Source: Bifidobacterium mongoliense DSM 21395 (GTDB taxonomy: Bacteria; Actinomycetota; Actinomycetes; Actinomycetales; Bifidobacteriaceae). From it: a DNA stretch of 50,617 nucleotides. Of this stretch, positions 8,495-17,412 are shown in pieces. Location of the stretch: positions 1-50,617 of the forward strand of contig NZ_JGZE01000017.1 of the NCBI RefSeq assembly GCF_000741285.1, read 5' to 3'. The stretch's first letter is position 1; every line of letters starts with the position of its first letter. The notes beneath the pieces were generated by a model that saw only the letters and a list, made by a program, of their open reading frames with translations, was not told the DNA's origin and did not search any database. The translations under genes were made by a program, and so were the position numbers.

Positions 8495-8920
8495 TCAGCG
8501 ACCCTTGCCGAAGGCGCGCAGCCGCACGCCGTTCCAGTCGGGGGCCACGGTGAGGGGCGTCAGCCCGTTCATACCGGCAGTCTTGGCGGCCGAGAGCACG
8601 ACGTTGGCGCTTGCCGCTCCGGGGCGACCCGGCTTGGGGGTCAGCACCCACAGGGGACCGTCGTTGCCGAGCACACTGCTGGCGTCGACGATGGTATCGG
8701 CGAGCGCATCCTCGTCGTCACCGTCACGCCACCAGATAATCACCCCGTCGACAGCGGAGTCGTAATCCTCGTCCACCAACTCCTGCCCGGTGAGCGCCTC
8801 TATCTTGGTGCGGATCGAGTCATCGACGTCATCGTCCCAGAGCCATTCCTGTATGGTGTCTCCGGAGTGGAATCCGAATTCTTCAGCGTTTTGAGATGCC
8901 GTTTCATTCACGATGAACAA
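8495..8920 (-). CDS. DUF3052-family protein
   Basis: A small acidic protein matching the actinobacterial DUF3052 family: GDTIQEWLWDDDVDDSIRTKI, ELVDEDYDSAVDGVIIWWRDGD, LWVLTPKPGRPG, and a C-terminal AGMNGLTPLTVAPDWNGVRL. The molecular role is unknown. Translation may start at the TTG at 8920, or at GTG 8911, which lies 8 nt after a TATATT box and could be leaderless. No Shine-Dalgarno supports either. The gene runs in the same direction as the S16 protease behind it (35-nt gap or more). Confidence 0.9.
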   Translation of the reverse strand: MFIVNETASQNAEEFGFHSGDTIQEWLWDDDVDDSIRTKIEALTGQELVDEDYDSAVDGVIIWWRDGDDEDALADTIVDASSVLGNDGPLWVLTPKPGRPGAASANVVLSAAKTAGMNGLTPLTVAPDWNGVRLRAFGKGR

Positions 8921-8955
8921 TATAGCAAGACGTTGGGAACTGTGTGTAAACGAGC

Positions 8956-9909
8956 CTACGTTCGTGGAACGGTGCAGTGGGGCAACGACGCCGTCTGACC
9001 CTTGCCGATGGCCAGAACCGCGCGGTAGGCATCGTCGAGGGTGGAGACCCGCACGTCTCGCAGACCCTGGGGCACGTGACCCACCACTTCGGCGCAGTTC
9101 ACCTCAGGGGCGAGGAACCAGGTCGCGCCGTCCCGTTTGGCCCCCAGCATCTTGAGTCGAATGCCCCCGATGGCTCCAACCTTGCCCTTCGCGTCGATGG
9201 TGCCGGTGCCGGCAATGGCCGCCCCGCCGGTCGCATCACCGGGCGTGAGCTCGTCGATCACCCCCAACGCATACATCATGCCGGCCGACGGTCCGCCGAT
9301 GTCGTCGACATGCATGGCGACCTTCACGCCGCGGGTGTCCACGCCGAGGCCGGACAGGTAATCCAACGCCGTACGGGATGCGGCTTTCTGGGAACCGGTC
9401 ATCTCGCGAGAGGACCGTTCGGCGTATTGCTTCGAGCTCTGCCCCACCGGGAACACCGCCTCGCTGGGCGTGACCGTACGCTGCGGATTGAGCCACGAGA
9501 CCAGCGCCCAGGCCGTCATGACCGGAAACTGCGGGGTGCCGGCCGCATTGACCGTCACGAGCAGCAGTTTGCCGCCGCCGACCCGTTTTGCGGTCTTCGC
9601 CCCAGTGATGGCGATGACCGGATCGCCACCGGAGGTGCCCAGCACGTCCTGCGTCGGCCCGGGAGCCTCCACCACATAGGGGCTCGGCAGCAGGAGCACG
9701 ATAAGGCACAACAACACGCAGCTCATCGCCACACGGGTCCGCCGCGAACTCGAGGCGACGGCCCCACCAATGGTGCGGGCGATGGCGATGGGGCACCTCA
9801 TCCACGACCAGCCGGGTGTCGCATCCGGAGCATCGCCGTCTTCCACGTTGTCTTCCACGTTGTCTTCGCCGCGTTCGTCATGCCGCATTCGCTCGTTTCG
9901 CATACCCAT
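8956..9909 (-). CDS. Membrane-anchored Lon-like S16 protease (YlbL/Rv3194c type)
   Basis: After a charged N-terminus and one membrane segment (CVLLCLIVLLLPSPYVVEAPGP), the protein has a PDZ-like middle and a C-terminal Lon catalytic domain. The serine lies in DIGGPSAGMMYALG and the lysine in GAIGGIRLKMLGAK, the S16 Ser-Lys dyad. Orthologues are the YlbL/Rv3194c proteases. The N-terminus contains a 12-bp tandem duplication (NVEDNVED). The start is unclear: ATG 9909 is used, but the frame is open to a GTG at 9984. It is divergent from the DUF2342 gene, as in mycobacteria (Rv3194c-Rv3195). Confidence 0.9.
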   Translation of the reverse strand: MGMRNERMRHDERGEDNVEDNVEDGDAPDATPGWSWMRCPIAIARTIGGAVASSSRRTRVAMSCVLLCLIVLLLPSPYVVEAPGPTQDVLGTSGGDPVIAITGAKTAKRVGGGKLLLVTVNAAGTPQFPVMTAWALVSWLNPQRTVTPSEAVFPVGQSSKQYAERSSREMTGSQKAASRTALDYLSGLGVDTRGVKVAMHVDDIGGPSAGMMYALGVIDELTPGDATGGAAIAGTGTIDAKGKVGAIGGIRLKMLGAKRDGATWFLAPEVNCAEVVGHVPQGLRDVRVSTLDDAYRAVLAIGKGQTASLPHCTVPRT

Positions 9910-10025
9910 CAGTGTATGTGCATCGGCATAAGTGGACGCCCCGTCCCGGCACGGGGTTTCGGACGTCACTTTCGGCTTGTGCACATGTCGTTCTCAGCGA
10001 AACCTCTAGAGTGGAGGAGAATAGT

Positions 10026-10664
10026 ATGAAGGTGCATCGATTCCGGCGATGCGACGACACCAAGAGGAAGACCACGGGTATGGATGACAATGCGATTCAC
10101 CAATGGCTGATTGACTGCTTCGGTCAGGTGCAGGGGGAGATCGCCTGGAACCAGCTCTCACAACTGCCGCCGGAGGTGCGCGACCAGCTCATGCACCAGG
10201 CCTCCGGCTCGCTGCCCAAGCCCGATGACGTCCGTGCGCTCATGCAGGCGTTCTCGACGGGCGGTCTCAACTCCGTCAACGATATGGAGCACACCATCGA
10301 GCAGGGGCCGGTCAACGTGAAGCTGGCCACCTCCATCGCCCTGCAACAGGCCAACGCCGAGGGTTCGGAGCAATCCTTCAGCGCCCAGGAGGCCGATGCG
10401 GTGCGCGCCGCGATGAGCGAAGCCAATCTGTGGCTCGACACCGTCAGCGATTTCGCGCCGCCGCAGGGTGAGCCGCAGATCCTCACGCGGGCCGGCTGGG
10501 TCGAGTCGACGCTCGGCGCTTGGGCGCGTTTCGCCGCACCCGTCGCGCAGTCGATGAGCGACGCCCTGTCCTCGGTGTTTTCGGAGCGCCTGGGCGGCGA
10601 ATTCGGCACCGAAGTCTCCGGTATCTTCGCCGGGCCCGTGCCCATCCCGATCCCCGAGGGATGA
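10026..10664 (+). CDS. DUF2342 (zinc-metalloprotease-like) protein, N-terminal half
   Basis: This half carries the family N-terminus (WNQLSQLPPEVRDQLM, TIEQGPVNVKLATSIALQQA, FSAQEADAVRAAMSEANLWLD, RAGWVESTLGAWARFAAPVA) and stops after GPVPIPIPEG. GGAGGA lies 8 nt before the ATG at 10026. The remainder of the family sequence continues in another frame that starts ATGA-overlapped at 10661. In relatives the two are one protein, so this is either a one-base deletion in the GGG at 10658-10660 or two coupled subunits. Members are annotated as zinc-dependent metalloproteases or F420-associated proteins; actual function is unproven. Confidence 0.8.
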   Translation: MKVHRFRRCDDTKRKTTGMDDNAIHQWLIDCFGQVQGEIAWNQLSQLPPEVRDQLMHQASGSLPKPDDVRALMQAFSTGGLNSVNDMEHTIEQGPVNVKLATSIALQQANAEGSEQSFSAQEADAVRAAMSEANLWLDTVSDFAPPQGEPQILTRAGWVESTLGAWARFAAPVAQSMSDALSSVFSERLGGEFGTEVSGIFAGPVPIPIPEG

Positions 10665-11782
10665 AGGATCCGGCCAAACTCATCAAACTGCTGGGCAACA
10701 CCTCGTTCTCGATGCAACTCGGCCACGCCGCGGGCGACCTCTCGCACAGCGTGCGGGGCGGCTTCGATCAGGGCATCGCCCTGCTCGAGAACCCGGCCGG
10801 CGCCATCATCGCGCAGAATGCGACCGCATACGCCACCTCGCTGGGCATCGACGAGCGCGAGGTCCTCTCCTTCCTCGCCCTGCAGGAGCTCGCGCACGCG
10901 CGGCTCTTCGCGTCGGTCCCGTGGCTCATGCCGCGCTTCGAAGCGCTGATCGGCAAGTACGCCCGCGGCGTCGACATCGATCTGGACGCGATGGAGGAGC
11001 AGCTGCGCGGCGCGGGAGCCATGGATCCCGAATCCATCTCCTCCGCCGTGAACCTGTCCAAGGTTGGCATGTCGGACAGCCCCGAACAGCGAGAAGCCCT
11101 GCGCGGGTTGGAGACCATGCTCGCCCTCGTCGAGGGCTGGGTCGACGCGGTCACGACACGCGCGGGCATGGCGCATCTGGACCACATCGAACAACTGCGC
11201 GAAATGCTGCGCCGCGAACGCGCCGTCGGCGGACCGGCGGAACGCACCTTCGAATCGCTCATCGGTCTGCAGCTGCGCCCCAAGCGGATCCGCGAGGCGG
11301 CCGCGCTCTGGGAACGAATCGGCACCGAGGACGGCGTCGAGAAGCGCGACGCACACTGGTCCCACCCCGACCTGCTCCCCACGTTGCCCGCCGAGGACGG
11401 CGATCATGCGGCGGTTGACGGCACGTCGGCCACGACACCGGCGGTGGGAACGGTATCCGACGGCAACGCATCGGCCGACGGCACGCCGGTCGGCGACGGC
11501 GCATCCTCGGGTGACGGCGCATCGTCCGGCAACGCACAGACCCCGGCTCGCACCGGCATCGACTGGGACGCCGAGCTGACCAAGTTGCTCGACGACGAGG
11601 ACCGGCATGACGACGGCCAATCCGCCGACACCGACGACCAGGGTCCTGACGCCAACGGCGAGAACCCCGACAAGGGCCATGAAGGCCCCGGCGACAACGG
11701 TGCAAACCCCGACAACGGAAACGAGCGGCCCGGAGACGGTCCCGCACCCGACGATCGACCCACGGACGCCGACAACCGCTGA
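10661..11782 (+). CDS. DUF2342 protein, C-terminal half with acidic tail
   Basis: Starting at the ATG overlapping the previous stop (ATGA), it reads KDPAKLIKLLGNTSFSMQLGHAAGDLS and then VLSFLALQELAHARLFASVPWLMPRFEALI, the family's core helix. Where a zinc protease would have HExxH this protein has QELAH, so the metal site looks incomplete. The last 125 residues are low-complexity D, G, N, P and T text (for example GENPDKGHEGPGDNGANPDN), interrupted by the ordered DWDAELTKLLDDED. Separate translation from the first half would depend on coupling; a frameshift is the simpler reading. Confidence 0.78.
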   Translation: MKDPAKLIKLLGNTSFSMQLGHAAGDLSHSVRGGFDQGIALLENPAGAIIAQNATAYATSLGIDEREVLSFLALQELAHARLFASVPWLMPRFEALIGKYARGVDIDLDAMEEQLRGAGAMDPESISSAVNLSKVGMSDSPEQREALRGLETMLALVEGWVDAVTTRAGMAHLDHIEQLREMLRRERAVGGPAERTFESLIGLQLRPKRIREAAALWERIGTEDGVEKRDAHWSHPDLLPTLPAEDGDHAAVDGTSATTPAVGTVSDGNASADGTPVGDGASSGDGASSGNAQTPARTGIDWDAELTKLLDDEDRHDDGQSADTDDQGPDANGENPDKGHEGPGDNGANPDNGNERPGDGPAPDDRPTDADNR

Positions 11783-11899
11783 CCCACCGATCCGCCGACG
11801 TGCGGCGCACCCGGGCCCATCACACTGGATTCCATCACACCCGGCGCACCGTTGGATCCGCCGAATAACATCACACGAACAAGATCACACGAAACGACG

Positions 11900-13432
11900 T
11901 CACACGAGGAACCGACTGGGCGACCTCATCACGCCGCCCATGGAGTCCTTGCGCCGCCCATACGACAACTCCAGCGTGTCCTCGGCACGGGTCACCCCCA
12001 CGTACATGAGTCGACGCTCCTCCTCGAGCTCGTCGCCGGGGCCGGGCGACCCGAAGGGGACCAGCCCCTCGGAGCAGCCGACGATGAACACATGCTTGAA
12101 TTCGAGGCCTTTGGCGGCGTGGATCGTCGATATCGTCACGCCGTGGGTCGCCGCGCCCAGACCCATCGTCTCGAGCATGGCCAACCGAGCCTGGGCATCC
12201 TCGTCGAGTTCGCCGTCCTGCCATGACGTCTCCCGGCGCACCCGGTAGCGCAGACCATGATCTTTCAGCGCCCTGCACAGCATCTGCTGCTGCGCGTTGA
12301 TACGCGTGAGTATCGCGACATCCCCCGGGTCCACGCCCTTCGCGATCATCCGGGAGATCTTGGCGGCCACGCCCTGCGCCTCCTGGCGGTCGTCCTCGTA
12401 GGCGGTCTTCACGACCCGCCGCCCCGCCTCGCGTACCGGACGGAGCTTCAAATACGCCTCGCGGTTCGCGGCCTTGGACAGCACGCGGTTCGCGCAGGAG
12501 ACGATGGGCGGCGTCGAACGATAGTCGGCGTCGAGATCGATATCCGCGGCGAGCGGCGCGAATTCATCACCGAAAGCCATGAGGTCATAGCTGCTCGCGC
12601 CTGCGAAGGAATAGATGGTCTGCGCCGGGTCGCCCACCACACATACATTGCGGTTCCCATTGAGCCATGCGGTCATGAGCCGATGCTGCAGCGGCGAGAT
12701 GTCCTGGTATTCGTCCACCGTCAGCCAGCCGATCGAGGACCGGATCGTCGCGGCGGCCTCCTCGAAGTCGTCGAGGATATGGCACACGATGAGCAGGATG
12801 TCGTTGAAGTCGATCTCCCCGCGCGACGTCTTCTCCTGCTCGTAGGCAGTGTACACGTCGCAGAACCGCTGCACTTCGAGCGCCGCGGGAGGTTGACGAT
12901 GGGTCGCCGCGCAGACCCTGGGATAATCGGAGGGCGCCACCAGGGAGACCTTCGCCCAGTTGATCTCGGCTAGCACATCGCGCACCTCAAGGTCGGAGAA
13001 CCGATCGCTGGATTCCACGCGCCGGATGCTGCGGGACACGAGATCACGCGGTTCGCTCGACAACCGGGGCAACGGCGCGTCGCAGATGTCGGGCCACACC
13101 TTCCTGAGCTGATGCAGCGCGGCCGAATGGAAGGTCGCCGCCTTGACCTGACCGCCGACGCCGCCTTCGGACCCCCCGCCGATATCCAGCGCGGTGAGGC
13201 GCGAGCGCATCTCCGCGGCCGCCTTGACGGAGAACGTGACGGCGAGGGTGCGAGCGGGATTCCAGGCACCAGTGGCGCAGGCGTAGGTGATTCTCCTGGT
13301 GACAGTGCGCGTCTTGCCGGCCCCCGCCACGGCCACGATCCGCACGGGACCGTCGACCGCGCTCGCGGCGGCGCGCTGCGCCTCGTCGAGCCCTTCCAGA
13401 AGATCCTGCGCCGATGAAACCATGCCCACCAT
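11900..13432 (-). CDS. UvrD2-like superfamily 1 DNA helicase
   Basis: Helicase motifs appear in order: Q-motif LDEAQRAAASA, Walker A VAGAGKT, Ia TFSVKAAAEM, II VDEYQD, III VVGDPAQTIYSFAGA, IV DADYRSTPPIV, V ISTIHAAKGLEF and VI RRLMYVGVTRAED. The enzyme is a 3'-5' DNA translocase or helicase used in repair. At about 510 residues it is much shorter than mycobacterial UvrD2 (near 700) and ends soon after motif VI, with no HRDC domain. The start is taken at 13432 (GTGGGA 8 nt upstream); 13423 is an alternative. Its place beside the DUF2342 and S16 genes matches the mycobacterial Rv3194c-Rv3198c neighbourhood. Confidence 0.92.
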   Translation of the reverse strand: MVGMVSSAQDLLEGLDEAQRAAASAVDGPVRIVAVAGAGKTRTVTRRITYACATGAWNPARTLAVTFSVKAAAEMRSRLTALDIGGGSEGGVGGQVKAATFHSAALHQLRKVWPDICDAPLPRLSSEPRDLVSRSIRRVESSDRFSDLEVRDVLAEINWAKVSLVAPSDYPRVCAATHRQPPAALEVQRFCDVYTAYEQEKTSRGEIDFNDILLIVCHILDDFEEAAATIRSSIGWLTVDEYQDISPLQHRLMTAWLNGNRNVCVVGDPAQTIYSFAGASSYDLMAFGDEFAPLAADIDLDADYRSTPPIVSCANRVLSKAANREAYLKLRPVREAGRRVVKTAYEDDRQEAQGVAAKISRMIAKGVDPGDVAILTRINAQQQMLCRALKDHGLRYRVRRETSWQDGELDEDAQARLAMLETMGLGAATHGVTISTIHAAKGLEFKHVFIVGCSEGLVPFGSPGPGDELEEERRLMYVGVTRAEDTLELSYGRRKDSMGGVMRSPSRFLV

Positions 13433-13600
13433 TGTTGCAGTCCCACTGCATATCGCCCGTGCAACCCCGAACGACGCCATCGAAGCAATCGGCGCTACGC
13501 GAGCATGATATCGGGACGAGGGAGGCCGAATGCGCGCCATACTCGGCGTTTCGCCATGCAGACCGCCCGTTCCGGCGGTCGGGTGTATTAGTGTGGAGCT

Positions 13601-15211
13601 GTGACTCAACGAAGCAAACTGATGTTGGCGGCCCTCGCCTCGGCTGCGGTCCCCGGCATCGCCGTGGCCGGCGCGCGCGACAGCGAGCATGACAATGCGA
13701 CCGATACGGGGATGGGCATCGACCAGGCGGTGGTCCAGGACGCGACCGGCAGGGTCTATGACGTATACGCCTCCGACACCGAGGCGGGCAAGCGCCGGCT
13801 GGCCGGCCGCGTGCGTGCGGCGAGGACGCTGGCCGAAGCCAGGGAGCCCGGCGGGCTGGGCTTCTCGATGGACCACGTGCTGGCCTTCGAGGACGGTGGG
13901 AACCCAAGGGGCGCCACCGCCGGTACGGCGGTGATGGTGGCGACCCATCACGAAGGGCGTTCGCGTTCGCTGAACCTCCTCACCCATGACGACTGCGCCA
14001 GCGTGGGCACGGCCATCGGTGCGATTCACCGTTTGCGTGCGGGTTTCCTCAAGGAGCAGGGCTACCCGGTCTTCACCACGGGGCAGATCCGGGCGCAGCT
14101 CACGGCGTGGATCGCCCGTCTGCGCCAGGCGGGGCACATCCCCCCGTCCATCACGGCCAACTGGTCGCGCATCATCGACACCGCCGGCCTCTGGTCGTTC
14201 TCGACCTGCATGGTGCACGGCGGCTTCCATGAGGGCGACTTCCTCTTCTCCGGCTCAACCATCACGGCGGTCACCAATTGGCAGGACATGCAGATCAACG
14301 ATCCGGCGCGCGACCTCGCCTGGACGTTCGCCAAACTCGACGACGAGCACCGCAATGCCCTGATCACGGCCTACGGCCGCATGATGGGTTCGCGGCTGGA
14401 CGACCTCATCATGCTGCGTGCCAACCTGTGGCTGCAGATGGAGCAGGTCGGCGAATTCATCCAGGCGCTCGGCGCCGCGGACAACGCGAAGATCATGCAG
14501 TTCAAGGCACAGGTGGAGCGGCTCGCCCACCAGCTCGCCGTGGTCACCCAGAAGACACGGGATGCGCAAAGCGTCGGAACCCAGGCCAACCGAGGCCGTG
14601 ATTCACGTCCGCCGTCGACTATCACCGTCGGCACGCTGCTGGACGATTCGCAACGCCGGCGAGCCGAGCAGCACGCCCAGCGCGAGGCGCAACGTGAACG
14701 CGAGAACGAACGCCCCTCGGGCGCGGCACGCCCTTCGGCCAACGTCGTATCCGATGAGACGGGTGAGACGGACCGCACTGGTTCGGCCCAGATTTCGGCG
14801 TCACGCCAAGTCTCCGATCCCACGGGTGAGACGATCGTGCAGCTCCCATCCCATCCGCAGGCTCATCCCCGGAACGATTCCGGGGCCAATCAGCGGCATG
14901 ATGCCCCGTCCGACCCCTTGTCCGACGCCACCGGTGAATCCGTGGTGGCCGCCGAGGCCGACGAGACCGGGGAATCACGGGTCGCCGCCACGGGAACGAC
15001 GTCGGGACGGCAAGCAGGAGAAAACGCCTCCCCTACCCATGAGCCCCCGAAGCAAGCCCCCGAAGCAAGTTCGGAGACCGTCGTCATACCGCTGTTGGAA
15101 CGTGAGGAGCGCGCCCTGCGCGACGCGCGCGAAGGGCTCGACATCACCCCCACCGGTATGGGTCGTGTCACCGAAGCCGATCACACCACAGACGGCACGC
15201 CGAAAGCATAA
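13601..15211 (+). CDS. Aminoglycoside/macrolide phosphotransferase-like protein with repetitive tail
   Basis: The first 300 residues resemble APH/protein-kinase-fold phosphotransferases: an IGAIHRLR helix, CMVHGGFHEGDFLFSG in the position of the catalytic HGDxxxxN loop, and INDPARDLAWTFAKL in the position of the IDWxxAxxGDPxxDLA metal loop. Catalytic residues are thus altered (HGGFHEGDF; NWQDMQIND), so activity is uncertain. The last 230 residues are disordered, with a charged stretch (RRRAEQHAQREAQRERENER) and repeated D-x-TGE-T/S motifs at 14753, 14816, 14924 and 14960, then SSETVVIPLLEREE. Start is GTG 13601 with no clear Shine-Dalgarno; it is divergent from the helicase. Confidence 0.75.
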   Translation: MTQRSKLMLAALASAAVPGIAVAGARDSEHDNATDTGMGIDQAVVQDATGRVYDVYASDTEAGKRRLAGRVRAARTLAEAREPGGLGFSMDHVLAFEDGGNPRGATAGTAVMVATHHEGRSRSLNLLTHDDCASVGTAIGAIHRLRAGFLKEQGYPVFTTGQIRAQLTAWIARLRQAGHIPPSITANWSRIIDTAGLWSFSTCMVHGGFHEGDFLFSGSTITAVTNWQDMQINDPARDLAWTFAKLDDEHRNALITAYGRMMGSRLDDLIMLRANLWLQMEQVGEFIQALGAADNAKIMQFKAQVERLAHQLAVVTQKTRDAQSVGTQANRGRDSRPPSTITVGTLLDDSQRRRAEQHAQREAQRERENERPSGAARPSANVVSDETGETDRTGSAQISASRQVSDPTGETIVQLPSHPQAHPRNDSGANQRHDAPSDPLSDATGESVVAAEADETGESRVAATGTTSGRQAGENASPTHEPPKQAPEASSETVVIPLLEREERALRDAREGLDITPTGMGRVTEADHTTDGTPKA

Positions 15212-15299
15212 CGGTGGTGCCCGCCGCTTCAGGCGGGCACAATGGAGCGGTAGACCATACCGAAACACATATCGCACAGAACCGAGTACAGGAGCAAGC

Positions 15300-15524
15300 A
15301 TGGATATCGAACTGGGCATCCGCAACGTGGCACGACCGGTGAATTTCAGCACCGATGACAGCGCCGACAAGGTCAGCCAGGTCATCGCGGACGCGGTGGC
15401 GAACGGCACGATGATCGACCTGACGGACTCCAAGGGCCGTCGCATCCTGGTCCCCGGCACGGCCTTGGGCTACGCGACCATCGGTTCCGAGACACGGCAC
15501 GCCGTGGGCTTCGGCGCCCTGTGA
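15300..15524 (+). CDS. DUF3107-family small protein
   Basis: The 74 residues (MDIELGIRNVARPVNFSTDD ... IDLTDSKGRRILVPGTALGYATIGS ... VGFGAL) match the actinobacterial DUF3107 family, whose role is unknown. AGGAG lies 5-6 nt before the ATG. It follows the phosphotransferase-like gene by 88 nt and is near a UvrD-type helicase, as it is in mycobacteria. Confidence 0.9.
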   Translation: MDIELGIRNVARPVNFSTDDSADKVSQVIADAVANGTMIDLTDSKGRRILVPGTALGYATIGSETRHAVGFGAL

Positions 15525-15701
15525 TCTGACACCGACCCGCTCCCCCGGAAACCGGGAACCTCACGACGCCCATGGCGACCCTCATCGGTCACCGTGGGCG
15601 TCCGCCGTATTGCGGACCGTATTCGACGGCGATCAGGCCCATACCCGGACCACATGCTGGCCGAATACCGATTGAAACCGACCAGATTCAGCGGCCCGGA
15701 T

Positions 15702-16604
15702 TCAGCGGACCCCAACCAATCCGATGGAACCGCGTCTCACGATCTCGTCGACGACACATGATTCGGTGAGGTTCTCTCCGAGCCTGTTCGGCTTGCCCGC
15801 CCCATGCCAATCGGAACCCCCGGTGACCAGCAGGCCTTGGCGCCGTGCCAGATCAAGCAGCCGAAGCCGCTGATCCTCGGGATTGCCCCGATGCCACACC
15901 TCCAGACCATCCAGTCCATCCTCGACCAATGCGGCGATCTGATCGTCGCTGAGCAGCACCCGGTTGCGACTGGGATCCGCCGGGTGCGCGATGACACTCA
16001 CCCCTCCCGCCTCGCGCACCGCCTCGACGACCTCTAAGGCCGAGGGCGACGGCGTCGGTATGTAATACGGGCTGCGCGCACTGACCGCCCCCGCGAACGC
16101 CTCGGATCGCGTGCGATACGCCCCCACGCCCACCAGGGCATCGGCGATATGCGGTCGACCGACCGTGGTCAGCCCACCTTCCCTGATCTGGCCGAGCACC
16201 AGCTCCCAGTTGATCGGGTAGTCTCGTGACAGCCGCCGCACCATCTCCTTGGCCCTCACCAGCCGCTCTTCGCGGGTTTTGGCGAACATGCGCCTGATAT
16301 GCGCGCTGCCGGGGTCGTACTGGTAGGCCAGCATGTGCACAGAGACCCGTCCGAATTGCGCGGTGACCTCCGTACCACGCAGCAACGGCAGGCCCTCTGG
16401 CCGGGCCGCCCGTTCGGCCGGCACCCAGCCGCTCGAGGTGTCGTGATCGGTGATCGCCACGCCTTCCAGCCCCGCATCCACGGCCCGGCGCACCATGGTC
16501 GCCGGCGTCTCCGTGCCATCGGAAAACGCGGTGTGGCAGTGCAGGTCCCATCCCGTCCGCGGGGGTTCGTCATGCCATGCGACGGCGTTCCTAGAAAGAG
16601 TCAT
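15702..16604 (-). CDS. PHP-domain phosphoesterase (TrpH/YciV-like)
   Basis: The 300-residue protein opens the PHP fold with DLHCHTAFSDGTETP, followed by GVAITDHDTSSG, LLRGTEVTAQ, VSVHMLAYQYD, SVIAHPADPSRN and a final GSDWHG. These provide the His and Asp ligands of a three-metal site. Relatives remove 5' nucleotides or hydrolyse 3',5'-bisphosphates such as pAp. It has no partner gene nearby and is divergent from the VKOR gene. Confidence 0.93.
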   Translation of the reverse strand: MTLSRNAVAWHDEPPRTGWDLHCHTAFSDGTETPATMVRRAVDAGLEGVAITDHDTSSGWVPAERAARPEGLPLLRGTEVTAQFGRVSVHMLAYQYDPGSAHIRRMFAKTREERLVRAKEMVRRLSRDYPINWELVLGQIREGGLTTVGRPHIADALVGVGAYRTRSEAFAGAVSARSPYYIPTPSPSALEVVEAVREAGGVSVIAHPADPSRNRVLLSDDQIAALVEDGLDGLEVWHRGNPEDQRLRLLDLARRQGLLVTGGSDWHGAGKPNRLGENLTESCVVDEIVRRGSIGLVGVR

Positions 16605-16683
16605 AGAACCATCGTAAGCTGATATCGACGCGGCCGGTGACGCCCGACCCCTATGAGATCATTCACCGCACAAAGGACCAGGC

Positions 16684-17412
16684 ATGGAACATCTTCCCTC
16701 GGATCACAACGACGCCCGACCGTCGACATCGGGCACGAATCTGCCAGGCACCCATGACCTCCTGCGAGGCGCCGTGCCCGCCCCGCGGCCGATCTTCCGC
16801 ATCACGCCGCTCCTGCCGGGGCGCCGCCATGGCAGCGTATGGACCTACGCGGTCATGGCCGGGTGTTCCGCCATCGCCCTGCTGGTCTCCTTCATCCTCT
16901 CGGCGGAGACGCTCCACCTCGCCCGGCACCCCAACCAGCTGCTCAGCTGCGATATCAACGGCGTCGTGTCGTGTTCGACGGTGGCGCAATCCTGGCAGTC
17001 GGAAATCGTCAAATTCGGCACGTTGAGCTACCCGAACGCCTTCTTCGGCATCGCGGCGGAAAGCGTCTTCGTGACCATCGCCATCATCGGTCTGCTGCAG
17101 ATCCGCGTGCCCCGGTGGTTCGCCGCCTGCACCTGGGGCGGCGGCCTGCTCGCGCTGCTCTACGCCTACTGGCTCTTCGCCCAGTCGCTGTTCGTCATTC
17201 GGGCGTTGTGCCCTTGGTGCCTGGTGCTCATGTTCGCCACGACCATCCAGTTCATGGTGCTGTCGCACGCGTCGGTGACCGTGCAGGGACTCGGGCTGCG
17301 CCGCGGTGCGCTGAGCTACTACCGGCTCCACTACGACCTGATGGTCGACGTCGTGTGGGTGGCGGCGTTGATCGCGCTCATCCTGATCAAGGACGGCGCG
17401 GCTATTTTCTAG
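16684..17412 (+). CDS. Vitamin K epoxide reductase (VKOR) family protein
   Basis: An integral membrane thiol oxidoreductase that reoxidises DsbA-like proteins using a quinone. The loop cysteines C89 and C97 (LSCDINGVVSCSTVAQSW) and the active-site C176-P-W-C179 are present, with four to five membrane helices and SYPNAFFGI after helix 1. The 50 N-terminal residues are hydrophilic. GGACCAGG precedes the ATG. No thioredoxin domain is fused, so a separate DsbA partner must lie elsewhere. Its last 4 nt overlap the convergent dapF stop. Confidence 0.93.
   Translation: MEHLPSDHNDARPSTSGTNLPGTHDLLRGAVPAPRPIFRITPLLPGRRHGSVWTYAVMAGCSAIALLVSFILSAETLHLARHPNQLLSCDINGVVSCSTVAQSWQSEIVKFGTLSYPNAFFGIAAESVFVTIAIIGLLQIRVPRWFAACTWGGGLLALLYAYWLFAQSLFVIRALCPWCLVLMFATTIQFMVLSHASVTVQGLGLRRGALSYYRLHYDLMVDVVWVAALIALILIKDGAAIF

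Noticed and set aside
10124..11680. Minus-strand open frame opposite the DUF2342 gene
   Set aside because: Runs of R, G, A and V typical of antisense frames; no start signal or family text.
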